From assembly GCA_026122225.1 (NCBI GenBank), contig JANEZZ010001959.1:1249501-1313500 (forward strand): a stretch of DNA of 64,000 bases. The letters run 5' to 3'. This document shows positions 1 to 11,011 of this stretch, piece after piece (within the stretch, counting starts at the first letter, position 1; each line of letters begins with the position of its first letter). This stretch comes from Heloderma charlesbogerti (lineage: Eukaryota; Chordata; Lepidosauria; Squamata; Helodermatidae). A program made the translations under genes and the position numbers. The notes below the pieces were generated by a model that saw nothing but the letters and a program-made list of their open reading frames with translations, did not search any database and was not told the origin of the DNA.

Positions 1-1392
1 GCTTTAGTGGACTCTGGGGCTACAACCAGTTTCATGGATGAAACCTTCGCCCTCTTCCACAAGATTCCTACCCTGCCTTTTCCTGCCCCCCTGGCAGTGG
101 AGACCATCGATGAGCGTCCTCTTCCTTCGGGCGCGGTGACCCGGATTACCGCTCCACTCACTCTGCGCACCCAGTCCCACGTTGAGCAGATTCAGTTTCA
201 CTTGACCAAGGTTCCCCAATACCCAATCGTGCTGGGTGTTTCCTGGCTCTCTAAGCATAATCCTCAGATTTCTTGGGAGCTTCAGCAAGTGGAGTTCTCG
301 TCTCCCTACTGCTGGGAGCATTGCCTCCCGATCGAGGCGCCAGTCCCAGTCCAGGCTTTAACACTTTCCTCCCCCTCCTCGTCTGCTGCTGGCAGTTCTT
401 CAGCGACCGTCATCCTCCCAGAGAAGTATGCAGCTTTTTGGGATGTATTCGACAAGAAGGAGGCTGACCAGCTCCCCCCCCATCGCCCATTTGACTGTGC
501 CATTAACCTCATTCTGAAGGCGACCATCCCCGCTGGACGACTGTATTCGATGTTGGAGCAGGAACTTCGAGCTCTGCGAGAATGTTTGGACAAAAACCTC
601 AAATGTGGTTTCATTCGCCCTTCCTCCTCCCCCACCTGCGCCCCTACCATCTTTGTGGCCAAAAAATCTGGAGAACTCCGCCCGGTGCACAACTATAGAG
701 CCCTCAATTTCATCTCGATCCCTGACAAGTACCCCCTCCCCCTGATCCCTGAGATGCTGGAGTGCCTGGGGCAAGCCAAGATTTTCACAAAGTTGGACCT
801 GCGTGGCGCCTACAATCTGATACGCGTCCAGGAGGGGGATGAGTGGAAGACCTGTTTCGGCACCCGGTATGGAGCGTACACATACCTAGTGATGCTGTTT
901 GGGCTCGCCTGCACACACACACCCCACATGTTTTTGTGTTTTATGAATGCCATCTTCCGGGACTATTTGGACACTTTCCTCATTGTGTATATTGATGATT
1001 TACTTATATTTTCTGAGGACCCCCACACCCATCAGCACCATGTCTCCGCCGTCCTCCAGCGCCTCTGCGAGCACCATCTTTATGCCAAGCTGGAGAAATG
1101 TGCATTTGACCTAACCTCTTTGGACTACCTTGGCTACATTATCTCAGCTGACGGTATCAGGATGGATCCTGCAAAGGTCCAGGCTGTCCTCTCCTGGCAG
1201 GCTCCATCCACCAAGAAGGATTTGCAATGTTTTCTGGGGTTTGCTAATTTCTACAGGAAGTTCCTGCCCAGCTTTGCTCGGCTGACATCTCCTCTCACAG
1301 ACCTCCTTAAGGCAGGAAATCTCCTTTTCATTGGACGGCATCTGCCCAGCAGGCTTTCGAGGAACTTAAGAAGCTTTTTAGTTCTGAGCTGA
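1..1392 (+). pseudogene. Ty3/gypsy protease and reverse transcriptase segment
   Basis: The window opens in frame with ALVDSGAT, the aspartic protease active-site motif (D-S-G at nt 10-18). A linker follows, then a reverse transcriptase with KLDLRGAYNLIRV (catalytic Asp in LDLRGAY) and the polymerase motif YIDD at nt 988-999. The palm and thumb continue through a segment resembling FLGFANFYRKF at about nt 1234-1265. The frame is lost shortly before the stop at 1390-1392, just upstream of the RNase H, so a frameshift separates these domains. Some usually conserved positions look replaced, for example the phenylalanine-rich segment before YIDD contains ACTHTPHMF. It is a relic with no host function implied. 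Confidence 0.92.
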
Positions 1393-1925
1393 TCCTGTTA
1401 CATCCCAACCCGAAGAAGCCTTTTGTGGTGCAAACTGATGCCTCTGACTTTGCGGTGGGGGCGGTGCTTTTTCAGCCAGATCAGGCGGGCAGCAGTTTGC
1501 AACCCTACGCGTACCACTCCAGGAAGCTGAACACATTCTGAGAGGAATTATACCATCTGGGAGAAGGAACTGTTGGCCATCAAGTCCACTTTGGAGACCT
1601 GGCGTCATCTGCTGGAGGGGGCACAGCACCCAGTTGAAGTTAGAACCGACCACCGCAACCTGAAACATCTTCAGACAGCCCAGAGGCAGATTAGGTGGTC
1701 ACTTTTTTTCCCCCGGTTCCACCTTACGATTTGCCACTTGAAGGCCTCTGACAATCTACAAGCAGATGCTCTTTCTCGTAAGCTGGACCTCCAGCCAGGA
1801 AGTGAGGGAAATCCCCCCCTCAGAGCCTGGCAGCAGCTGCGGTGCCTCGCTCTTGGGAGGAGTTCCTTCACTCTGCACAGGCTCAGGATGCTTTTGTTTG
1901 CACAAAAGTGGAGGAATTGGGGCTA
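1393..1925 (+). pseudogene. Ty3/gypsy RNase H remnant
   Basis: Around nt 1423-1480 the sequence reads FVVQTDASDFAVGAVLFQ, which carries the RNase H catalytic Asp (TDAS). A TGA near 1538 interrupts it at a point where the family continues. Further coding resumes at nt 1573 with a segment containing EVRTDHRNLKHL and HLKASDNLQADALSRK, both typical of the RNase H tail of Ty3/gypsy pol. Frame changes on both sides confirm pseudogenisation. Confidence 0.88.
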
Positions 1926-2766
1926 GCCTCTGCCTCCCCCACTCTACCCCCTTCTCTTTGAGAGGTGGCCTGCTTTACCATTCCGGCTGGGTCTATGTGC
2001 CTTCTAGATCCCTCCGCGAGAAGGTCCTTCATCAGTGCCACAACTCCCTTACTGCTGGGCATTTTGGCTTCACCAAGACCCTGCACGGAGTGATGCAGGA
2101 TTTTTGGTGGCCACGTGTGTGTCGGGACATCAAGACCTATGTCGCCTCCTGCCCAACCTGCCAGCAGGTGAAGGCCCCCTCAGGCAAGCCCACAGGCTTG
2201 CTTCACCCCCTGCCTACCCCCTCAGGACCTTGGAAACTGCTCTTCCTTGACTTCATCACTGACTTGCTTCGCTCATACGGTAAGACCACCATTCTGGTGG
2301 TGGTGGATTTGTTTTCTAAGATGGCCCATTTCATCCCCTGCTCTGAGTTGCCCGCAGCCAGGGAGACGGCGGAGCTGTTTTTGGCGCATGTTTTCTGACT
2401 CCACAGATGGCCCAAGGGTCTCATTTCGGATAGGGGGGCCCAATTCACTGCCCATTTCTGGAGGGAGCTACTTGGACTTCTCCATGGGACACTCCATCTT
2501 TCCTCTGCCCACCATCCACAGACGGACGGTCAGGCTGAGCGCACCAATGCGACTCTGGAGCAATATTTGCGCTGTTATGTCAATTACCAGCAAGATAACT
2601 GGTTTTCCTTGCTGCCTCTCACAGAATTTGCTTATAACAATGCCTGCCATGCTTCCACCCGCCAAACTCCATTTTTTGCCAATTTTGTTTACCACCCCAA
2701 GGCTTTCCCGTCCACCTTAGCTCCCTCTTTGGTGCCAGCAGCCCATGACTTTTTAGAGGAGTTGTG
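1926..2766 (+). pseudogene. Ty3/gypsy integrase remnant
   Basis: The zinc-binding HHCC module is visible from about nt 2020 to 2175: histidines in VLHQCHNS and AGHFG, and cysteines in SCPTCQQVK. The catalytic core follows with LDFITDL near nt 2245 and VVVDLFSKMAHFIP near nt 2300-2340. A stop at 2396-2398 and a frameshift move the core to other frames. There the motif DRGAQFT (nt about 2428-2448) and HPQTDGQAERTN (about 2515-2550) carry the second Asp and the downstream Glu region. The segment ends at TGA 2765-2767. Confidence 0.9.
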
Positions 2767-3292
2767 AGCGATACACCACCTCTTACGGGACTCCCTCGAG
2801 CAAGCCAAGACAGCCTACAAGGCCTCTGCAGACCAGTGGCACCAGCTGGGTCTGTCTCTGCAACTGGGGGACTGGGTTTGGCTGTCCACCCAATACCTCC
2901 CCTCTCACTCACCTGCAAGAAAGCTTTCACCTCGCCACACGGGGCCTTTCCAGATTATGGCCCAGATTAACCCTGTTGCTTTTCACCTGGCTCTCCCCAC
3001 CCTCCATGAAGATCCTCCTGTTTTTCATCGGTCCTTGCTGTCCCCCCTGGTTTCTGGTGACCCTCATCGCTCTGTCGGTGACCCCCCACTGCCAGTGCTG
3101 GTGGAGGGGGAGGAGGAGTTTGAGGTCACGGAGATTCTGGACTCCCACCTTTCTCACGGCCGCCTGCAATATCTAGTGCACTGGAAGGGGTATGGGCCAG
3201 ATGAGCGATCCTGGGATGCATGCTCCATTGCTGCTGAGGTGCTTCCACCAGTTGTACCCCCACAAACCCAGGGCCCCAGGGGAGGAGCATGA
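2767..3292 (+). pseudogene. Ty3/gypsy integrase C-terminus and chromodomain
   Basis: The reading frame ending at 3292 contains a segment close to nt 2957-3050 typical of the integrase C-terminal domain ([17 protein letters not shown]). A chromodomain follows at about nt 3115-3230 with the landmarks [19 protein letters not shown] and ERSWD, including the aromatic cage positions Y, W and W-K-G. In chromoviruses this domain is thought to steer integration toward methylated histone H3. The fold is still readable here although the upstream pol frame is broken. Its intact frame may reflect chance or short length rather than selection. Confidence 0.88.
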
Positions 3293-3318
3293 GGGGGGCC
3301 TCATGGGAGTGGGGATGA

Positions 3319-3853
3319 TGTCAGGGTAGAAACTGAGGCCATAGAGCCCCAGAGCAGTTCTGATTCTGAGGAGGAACAGCAATCCGTGGGAGAGGAGACA
3401 GCTCATCCCTCACAGGCACAGCAGCTGGCAGAGATTCCTCCTGCCGGCATTCCTGAGATAGTGATCCTAGCAGTGAGAAAGTGCGGGAACGAGGCTTGCT
3501 AGATGCTTGACACAGAACCAGAGAGTGACGAGCGATGGAGGGCGCGGAAAGGAGGCGTAGCGCCCGTTTGGCGCGCAAGCAACGGCCGCCTCCCATGGAC
3601 CCAAGGGAGAGAGGGAGGATCTCTCCCTAGCCCATAAGTTCTCGGTCTTCAAGTAGCTCTCTTTCAAATGGGGATCAACTGCCTACTCGGAGCATAGGCT
3701 ACTCTGCTGTTCCTTGCTTTAGTTACTGGTGATTAGCATCTGAAAGAGTCATTAAGTTGTAAAAGGATTAAAGCCTTGAAAAGAATCCTTTCGTCTGTGT
3801 CTTGACTTGGCTATTGGAGTCTACTGAAAGAGGCCACCAGGGCGCTCCTGACA
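3319..3853 (+). repeat. 3' long terminal repeat of the Ty3/gypsy element
   Basis: The segment begins TGTCAGG at 3319 and ends CCTGACA at 3853, giving the short TG...CA inverted ends expected of an LTR of about 535 bp. A purine-rich stretch (GGGAGTGGGGATGA, 3305-3318) just before it fits a polypurine tract. An ATTAAA polyadenylation-type signal lies near 3768. No second LTR is in the window, so the boundaries rest on these termini alone. Confidence 0.75.
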
Positions 3854-3859
3854 GATAAA

Positions 3860-3985
3860 CTGACAGTTGTGACTGGCCCACACTCACCCAGTAAGCTTCA
3901 TAGCAAGTGTGGAGATTCAAACCCATGTCTCCCTGGGCCAAGTTCAGCATTCTAACAACGATGCCACCTTGCTTCTCCTTCAACC
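3860..3985 (+). repeat. Ancient SINE/LINE-type tail (old amniote repeat)
   Basis: The text GTGACTGGCCCACACTCACC, followed by AGTAAGCTTCATAG, GATTCAAACC and a run ending CTAACAACGATGCCACC, resembles the widespread 'gtcacccagtgagcttcatgg ... gattcgaacc' tail of old amniote retroposons. Related pieces occur in this window at 10445-10560 with 12015-12125, at 18061-18190, and at 37990-38345. The exact family is not known to me. Confidence 0.45.
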
Positions 3986-4117
3986 ATCTTTGAAAGGGAT
4001 CAAGCCAGGTACACCAGCAACCTTAATCATTGCACTCCCATGATAATTTGACAGCAGACAGAACTACTGGCCTGCTCTGTCTCCTGTGCTTCATTGACAA
4101 TGCTGAACCCAGAACCT

Positions 4118-4290
4118 AGTGGAGGCTGGTGGCTCTAATTTCAGTGGGGCTGTTTATCCATTCAGGGTTTCAGTCAGAACCACCCAGAATGCTAAAGGAG
4201 CTATCCAAGGTGCTTGCCCTATCCCCAAAATAGATAAATATCCCCAGTCAGAGCCACCACCACCCACTTCCAGAACCCATGCTATTGCCA
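4118..4290. repeat. Short interspersed repeat with an inverted second copy at 14195-14290
   Basis: Two stretches, here and at 14195-14290, are reverse complements of each other over roughly 100 bp (GTGGAGGCTGGTGGCTCT here, AGAGCCACCAGCCTCCAC there; CAGTGGGGCTGT here, ACAGCCCCACTG there). This shows an interspersed family with copies in both orientations. I do not recognise the family. Confidence 0.5.
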
Positions 4291-4361
4291 TGTGAACATA
4301 TTGCACCCCAAAACCATGAAACTCCCTTCTCAACTTATTCATTGTATACCATATCTGTGGA

Positions 4362-4540
4362 TTAAGAGCATAGGAAGAGCCCTGCTGGATCAGACCAAAG
4401 GTCAATCTAGTTCAGTACACTGTTCCCTACAGTGGCCAACCAGATGCTGGATAGGAATCCCACAAGAGGGCATTTAGACAGCATTGTCCTCACTATTGCC
4501 TGCCCCCAGCAACTGCATTCAGCTTCTGATAAGCAAGTGC
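4362..4540 (-). repeat. CR1/L3-type LINE 3' end fragment
   Basis: GGAAGAGCCCTGCTGGATCA at about 4371 is the reverse complement of the CR1-like 3' end seen at 17340-17400 (GGGCTCTTCTTATGTTCTTA). The downstream part (CAGTGGCCAACCAGATGC) recurs at 43322-43525, so this is a minus-strand copy. Confidence 0.55.
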
Positions 4541-6300
4541 TAAAATTCCAGGATATTGGGCACCCCAGTGCCCAATTTGCCATCTGAAATAGGGAGATGG
4601 TGACAGCAGCAAGTATGAAAATTCGTTGATGTTGCTACTGAATTAGGGAGCTGGAAAGAAATGTGACTCCCAACATACAAAGGGCCTTCCTTCAGCAACA
4701 GAGACTCTTTTCTTCTTAAACAGAATATGAGATGAGTCGTCTCTCATGAGGCCTTTAATTTTGCAAGGTGGGGGGCAGATGAAGTCACAATTGAATGGTA
4801 GCTCTGGTAATGTCATCCTCTGCTAGAGAACAAAAACCTACTGTTGCCCATGGGTTGAAGAACAAAATGCTATTGGAATAAAGGGTGTGCATGTGATTTG
4901 AGTCCTCTTATCTTCCCAATAGTGTTAACATTATCCAGAGTTCTGGAGAGCATTATTTGTATAGTAGCTCACTTCAAAGGGAGTAACTGATTCTGAATAT
5001 TTTGTAAAACGCAATCTGTGTCTGAGTATTAACAACTACCTCAGTGCGTTATTATGCTGATGTGCTGGAACTCTACAAATGCAGAACAGCAATTATTTTA
5101 AAACATCAAGCACTATCTTGGTTTAGGCAAGACATTTTAACCCAGAAATTGATTCATCACTTCACAGTATTCCTTTATTTTTGCCATCAGGCTTCACTTT
5201 GAATAGACACATTATTTATGTTACAAAACTATTTTTCATCGTTGAATTAAATCAACTGCAACAGCCCTGTCTCATTTACCCCATCTTGCTCTTGTATGCC
5301 ACTCCCAAACTAAAGTGTGGTGGTTTGCTTACGAAAGACTATACAAAGAGCAACTAAGTTACCAACTGATTACAAGATGTTTGTATATAGGTTTGAGATT
5401 GTGTGTTTTTAAACAGTAAAATAATACCTCAACTTTGGGCCCATTGACACAAATACAGGGTCATGACAAAAGATTGTATGTGATTGTCCTGTTCCTGTCA
5501 CCACTGCTGTGTGGCTGAGATCCCTGTCTTACCAGAGAGGACAAGGAGCTATCCAGTAGGCCACGGCAGGGGCAAAGGTTTTTAATATAGCAAAGGAGCT
5601 GTCCAGCTAAGGAGTCTCTGAAAGCTGAAGGTGTTGCATTAGCAGCTGATGAGCACCAACTGAGCAAGCCTTACAGAGGCTGTGTGGCCCCATCCAATCC
5701 TGAACACATGTTGGACCTGGTTTCCTCCTCCCAAATAGGACTCAAGGACTGGAGGCCTTGTGCTGCACCTTCAGTTATGGGCTTCCACTTGGATTTCCCA
5801 CTGTCTTTGCTCCTGCAGCCCAAACGGTGATTTTAGAGGGTCTGGAGCAGAGGGGTAGAACCTGTTACAGTGCAAACAAGGAATAATATCCTGACCACTT
5901 GAAAGATTAGTACAAAAACTACAAACGTTGCTGAAAATATGGAATATATATAAACAGACTAATATAATATATACACACTCATAACAAAATACACCAAAGT
6001 ACTATACATTAACAATTACAATAAAAGAACTTTAAAACTCCATAATCACAACCTATGAATGGTGAAAGGTAGAAAAGGCTACTTATTATAAACCAAACAT
6101 GTACAGTCTAATACAGATGCACATAAATATAAATGCCAAATGTATTTTGAGTCCTATGCAGTGGCACATTTTAGAATTAGGCAGATGGTGCACCAGGTCT
6201 CCTGAATCTGTAGTCTTCCCAAGTGGGGCATCTTTCCAAGTGGTTGTCTTGAGGGGAGTTGGCATCATAGTGGCCCTGACTCCCTTTGAACCATACAGTA
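4541..6300. other. Stretch without a recognised gene
   Basis: This is mostly AT-rich unique-looking sequence. I see no ORF with family features and no clear repeat, apart from a short AT-rich run near 5935-6060. A 68-residue minus ORF at 5461-5667 shows no recognisable motif. Confidence 0.4.
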
Positions 6301-6302
6301 GG

Positions 6303-6540
6303 TCAGGGATGGGGAACTGCTGGCCTATGGGCCAGATGCAGCCTATGTCACCCCTGGAACTGGCCCATGGCCTCTCCTCACCAGCCCCACCCAGCCCCAC
6401 TTGGCAATTAGGCTTTTTACATCAATGGGAGCTTTTTTCCCTAAGCCTATTTGCTGCACCTGGGGAGATTTTTGTGGGGATGCCACTTTGGGAGGGAAGG
6501 CTTAGCCCTCCCTTCCTTGTGTACTGTGCTCCCCATTAAA
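6303..6540. repeat. Probable hAT-type MITE
   Basis: The start reads CAGGGATGGGGAACTGCTGG, then CCTATGGGCCAGATGCAGCC. This matches the style of the 'caggggtggggaact... gggccagatgcagcc' nonautonomous hAT repeats common in squamates. The right end is not clear. Confidence 0.4.
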
Positions 6541-6558
6541 ATCACCTCACATGACAAT

Positions 6559-6632
6559 TAGGCTATGCTGGTTAGGGATGATGGGAACTGTAGTCCAACA
6601 CATCTGGAGGGCACCAGGTTGGGGAAGGCAGA
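6559..6632. repeat. MITE family A, right half
   Basis: GATGATGGGAACTGTAGTCC followed by AACACATCTGGAGGGCACCA and GGTTGGGGAAGGC is the right arm of an inverted-repeat MITE that recurs at least thirteen times in this window. Its left arm is missing here. Confidence 0.7.
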
Positions 6633-6984
6633 TATAAATATATATCAAATAATCAACAATGCCAGCAATAAGAACAGATCACAGCAATAGCAGGAGCACC
6701 TTCACATATCCCTAAATGATATCCAAAATGGTATTTGTTTTAGCTACATGCCTACCCCTAAACAATAAGGCTGCTGAACAGGCCTGTCTCAAGAGAGACT
6801 TCCAGACCATGGCACTGCACTTGAAATGGCCCTGTCTTGCTTAGTCATCCATTGCATGTCGTACAGCAAAGTGCGGAGAAGGGTCTCAGATGATGGCTTA
6901 AGTGTGCAGGCAGGTTTCCATTGTACTCATTTTGCCTGCATTGTCATGTTGTACAGTCTGTAAGCCTGTAAGACAAGATGAATA

Positions 6985-7895
6985 AGGGTGGGAATGAAGC
7001 AAAGTGCAAGGGATGGATGACAGCATACAAACTGAGACTTAATCCAGACAACAGAAGAGGTGCTGTGGGCAGGGAAATCAACAACTCTGGATGGAGGTTT
7101 ACAGCTGATCTTGGATGGGATTGTAGGCCCCCTGAAGGGCCAAGTGTGCAGTTTGCAAATTCTCCTGGATTTGGCATTAACTGGGAAGCTCAGGTGGTGG
7201 CAGTGACCAGGAGTGCCTTTTACCAGCTCAGGCCTTATTTAGAAAGATCTAGCTTTGTTACCTAAGCACTAGTGACATCCAGGCTGGACTCCTATAATGC
7301 ACTCTATATGAAGCTACCTTTAAAAACAGTTCTAAAGCTTCAGCTGGTGCAGAACATGGCTGCCAGGTACAAGTGCAAACTAGGTGGTTGGTTCATGTGA
7401 CACTAATATTGTGTCAGCTGTGCTGGTTGCTGGTGCATTTCTGAGTCCAGTTTAAAGTGCTGATTTTGACTTTTGAAGCTTTACGTGATTTGGGTCTATG
7501 TTTCTTGAATTACTGCCTTCATGCATCTTAGCCTGCCCACATGTTATGATCGGTAATGGAGGCCATTCACACCTACCTGCTTTTGAGAGCTGTAAGGTTG
7601 GTGGGTATGAGGGAGAGGGACTTTTTTGTAGTGGCCCAACACCTTTGGAATGCATTACTATTTGAGGTCTGTCAGACCCCATTATTGTGGGCCTCCAAGA
7701 AAGTCCTGAAGACCCAGGATCTTTATTTCACTTTTCTTTGAGTTGTATTTTATTCGGACTCTTGATTGTTCCCAGTTGCTATTTTAGTATTTTCTGGACT
7801 AGGTGTTTGTTTTATTATTATCGCTGTCTTCTATTAATTTTTGACGTTTATTATTGTATTGGACTTTATTGTGAAATCTGCCTTAAGTAAATAAC
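6985..7895 (+). mobile_element. L2-clade LINE, 3' ORF fragment
   Basis: The translated fragments include equivalents of YKLRLNPD, SAFYQLRPYLE and a run matching 'ALYVGLPLKTVRKLQLVQN' in decayed form (nt 7290-7370). These are the post-RT region of the L2 element seen intact at 58890-61590. Stops and frameshifts are numerous, so this is an old copy. It ends near the CTGCCTTAAGTAAATAA sequence. Confidence 0.75.
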
Positions 7896-9715
7896 TGTTT
7901 ACTATATTACATTTTAACTTTGCATTCTAGGTACAGTAGGCAGGTTTTAAATATGTTTAAACAATTATTTCAAGCCTATGATGAGTCGAAGGTAGTGGGC
8001 AACTGAGAAATAAAATAACAACCTCTAAACTGCATGTTACAAATTGCAGCTAAGCTGGTTCCTAACGTCCATGAGTATGTGTTGATGGCCATTAATTGCT
8101 TTACATGTTGTAAAATGATACAAAGGATCATGTTATTACTATAATATTCCCAAAATGATTTTATGCTGCAGTGCCATGAAACCATTTGACTTTATATGAG
8201 CATAAAAGAAACATCCACTAAAACCTCAGAAAGCCTTGGTCCTATCTAAAACCTTGGATGCTAAAGCCAAGGAAAATAGAAAGAGCACATAGAAAGAGAA
8301 GTACACAAAATCTGCTTTTCAGTTATCGGGTAGCCAATAGTCCACTTTTGCAGAGGACAGTCCTCTATTTGAAGGGCTGCCAGAGAACTGTCCTCTATTT
8401 GAAGGCATCCTCCGTTTGAAGGGTTGTCCTGACTCCTGTCCAAGTCAGGTTTGACAACAAAGAACTATAAAAAGGAGAGTTGCCCATCAAGAGTTAGCAC
8501 CTGGACAGCAAACTGAACAGGAAAGCACACAGGTCACCTGGTCACAAGCTTCTCCAGTATGGTGAGATTGCATTTCTATTTAAATTATAATAGGTTTTCT
8601 TCTAAATTTGCATTTATACATATAAATTAGCATATGCAAATTTTATGCAAACCTGTGCCTTCTTTTGTCCTCTCTTTTGTGATGCATTTCCTAATTTTTG
8701 GTAGTGCAGAAGTGGCCACCCTAGTTCTTTACCTCGTAGCTTCCTTTCTGTTCTCAAGCAGGAAACAGGGATTTCCCAGTCAGTGCCATTTCTGCCTGTG
8801 TCCGTGATCTTATTTGCCCATGGCTGGAGAGCAGCGGGTACTTGGAGCAGACAGAGGGTGGGCAGGCTGAGTGACCAATTAATGGCTTCCTTCAATAAGT
8901 CCATTAGACTGACAAGAGTGCTACCAACCTTGGCACTTTATACAGGCAGTAGCATGGGATTGGCTCTCTGGGATCACCTGATTTGCAGGACCTGGATGTG
9001 ATGGTAGCATCCCAGCTTAAACTAGCTGCAGTTCCTTCCTGTGACATCAGGGCCATTACGCTGCAACAAGGGGCCAAGGTATCCCCTTGTGCCGTAGTAA
9101 GTTACCATAGTAAAATGCTTTCCTCTCTGAAGTTTACCCAATGTGTTTTTAGCTCTTTATTGCATGCATTCTACCACTTCTTTCATAAAAGACAGATAAT
9201 CTTCCTTTGCCCGTTCCTTCTATACCAAATATGTGGTGGACAGTCAATCCTCCACTGTGGTTTCATTGCCATGTTCACAGTACTGGGGAGGACAACATCA
9301 AGGGATTGTCATCTTCTGACCAGCTGCAGCAAGGGCAGAAATGCCTCCTTGTCATACTGCTCCAGACCTAGTGCCTCTTATGATGGTGGAAGAGGATGTT
9401 TTGTTGGCACATCTGCATTTACTAAAGCTTATTGGAAGAGCAAGCCAAGACACTTCTGCCTGCAAGTGTCTCCCCTCAAGTGTCTTCCTTTCCTCTTCTT
9501 CTCGGCTGGTAGGACATCAGTTTAAGATTGCCGTGAGGGTTGGGGAGGGCTGGTCTAGTATCTAGAATTAGATACTAGACATAATGTCTACATGGACATA
9601 ATATCAGAGAAGAAGGGGACAAAGTAACCTAAAAAGTTTACTATTACCTAGATTTAAAATTATCCTTTAATCCCTTCTCTGAGATTATGGCTGTTTAAAA
9701 AGGTACAATCTCATA
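7896..9715. other. Stretch without a recognised gene; contains short direct repeats and a TATA-like site
   Basis: The motif TCCTCTATTTGAAGG occurs at 8361-8375 and 8391-8405 with a weaker third copy at 8411-8423. A TATAAAAAG lies at 8466-8474, and an ATG followed by GTGAGA lies at 8559-8567. The largest ORF (8983-9525, 180 codons) has no domain that I can recognise. I assign no gene. Confidence 0.4.
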
Positions 9716-9772
9716 ATAGAAGAACATATGGACATAAGGAGAGCCCTGCTGGTTTAGTCCATTTTGGCCATC
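9716..9772 (-). repeat. CR1/L3-type LINE 3' terminus, very short
   Basis: AGAACATATGGACATAAGGA followed by GAGCCCTGCTGG matches the reverse complement of the CR1-like 3' end. Only about 55 bp is recognisable. Confidence 0.45.
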
Positions 9773-10297
9773 CAAGAAGTTTAACAGTGCCTTCTTTATA
9801 TTGGCTCATAATAAACTTTGATATTTCCAAGACATTGGCAGTATCTAAACCTAGGAAGTTACTTCTGCTAACATACATCCTTTTATTTTTGCAAATAACA
9901 TTTTGAAAGTGTTGCTGTGTCTGAAACAGAAAGATGTTTAATTATACATTATGGAAAGCCTTCCTTTGTAACATTGTTCTTTGAAGGCCGCAAATTTGTA
10001 TTATAGAGCGGCTTCACTGAACCAGGATATAATAAAAAAAGATTATCTTTTTAATGGAGATATTTATAGGCTACTAGCAATTAGTTGCAATTTAAAAAAT
10101 TGGGTAAATCACCAAGTTAATGCAAACTTATAATTACGCGGATGTACCTATATTTACAGTCTGTGGTGCAGCTGGCATTCAGTATCCCTGGAGTTATAAT
10201 TTCTTCAAAGCCTAATCCCAAAAACTACAAGCAACCTAAGGTAGCTATCCGCTGTAGGCTTTGCACAAAACCTGCATAAAAGACGCTAAAATGAATA

Positions 10298-10397
10298 TCC
10301 ATTCATACATACATACATACATGCATACATATTGTAGAATGGGAAATTAGGGAGTGAGTTACCAGAAGTAACTTCCTTATATTGCGGGGGGGGGGGG
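10298..10397. repeat. CATA microsatellite and poly-G run
   Basis: A (CATA)n tract with one interruption occupies about 10300-10330. A run of 13 G residues lies at about 10385-10397. Confidence 0.85.
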
Positions 10398-10444
10398 AGT
10401 AGCTGAATATATTTTTCAGTAGTCTTTTTAAAGTAACAATGCTA

Positions 10445-10560
10445 CTACTATTTAACCTTCATAGAGCACATTTAAAGTCTTCAAATCACTTCACATATAT
10501 TGACTTGGTTACCTGACTGATCTCAGAACAGGCTTGTGCAGTCCCCTCTCTCTTCCAGCA
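10445..10560 (+). repeat. Ancient retroposon tail, left part of a split copy
   Basis: CATAGAGCACATTTAAAGTC and CTTCACATATATTGAC resemble the old 'tatagcactttcaa... cttcacatacatt' repeat. The rest of the same element appears to continue at 12015-12125 (AATATTATCTTCATACTGCA, GAAAGATTTGAACTAGGGAA). The nested cluster at 10584-11892 would lie inside it. Confidence 0.45.
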
Positions 10561-10776
10561 TGGGTGCAAGGAGATTGGAGATGTTTGCTTCAGTTTTCAG
10601 TTAACCATGGTTTGTTGTTATGTCCAAGCCCAAAACTATAGTTAATCTTAATTATGGTTTAGGGCAGTCTTCCCCAGCTTGATGATCTCCAGATATTGTA
10701 GTACAATTTCCATCATCTCCAGCCATTCTAGTCAATGGAGTTGAGGGAGGCTGTATTCCAACTAGGGATGGCGGAG

Positions 10777-10847
10777 AATTTCTCCCCGATACTTCGGGGG
10801 GCCGAGCGCCAACGTGTTTGGCCCCCCGAACAAGTTTCGGGGAGAAA
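10777..10847. repeat. GC-rich hairpin in the left part of the foldback element
   Basis: AATTTCTCCCCGATACTTCG on the left pairs with TTTCGGGGAGAAAT on the right, and CGGGGGGCC pairs with GGCCCCCCG, around a loop near 10803-10816. The stem is imperfect but long. Confidence 0.75.
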
Positions 10848-11011
10848 TCCTCCGCACACACACCCCCCGGGACGGGACTTACCTTCCCTGAATGTCCCTC
10901 CCGGCGGCGGGTCCGGCTGGCGGTTCATCGGGTGTTCGAGCGGGGCGGGAGCGGCAGCCGGTCTTTCGACCGGCTGCCGCCGCCGCCATTGCAATAAAAG
11001 GGGGGGGGGAA

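Larger units (their letters stand above)
1..3853 (+). mobile_element. Ty3/gypsy LTR retrotransposon, 3' portion, decayed, with chromodomain
   Basis: Fragments of protease, reverse transcriptase, RNase H, integrase and a C-terminal chromodomain follow each other in canonical Ty3/gypsy order and are followed by a 3' LTR. The gag region and 5' LTR would lie left of the window. The coding region changes frame several times and contains stops, so this copy cannot encode a polyprotein. A chromodomain after integrase is the hallmark of chromoviruses, which persist in reptiles, amphibians and fish but not in mammals. The order of domains is seen directly; the clade assignment is from family knowledge. 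Insertion into the host locus cannot be dated because only one LTR is visible. Confidence 0.93.

Noticed and set aside
6099..6539. 146-codon + strand ORF
   Set aside because: Half of it is a hAT-type MITE and no protein family is recognisable.
8983..9525. 180-codon + strand ORF
   Set aside because: No recognisable domain, low-complexity start, and no splice or promoter context that I could tie to it. It is about the length expected by chance in a 64-kb vertebrate window.
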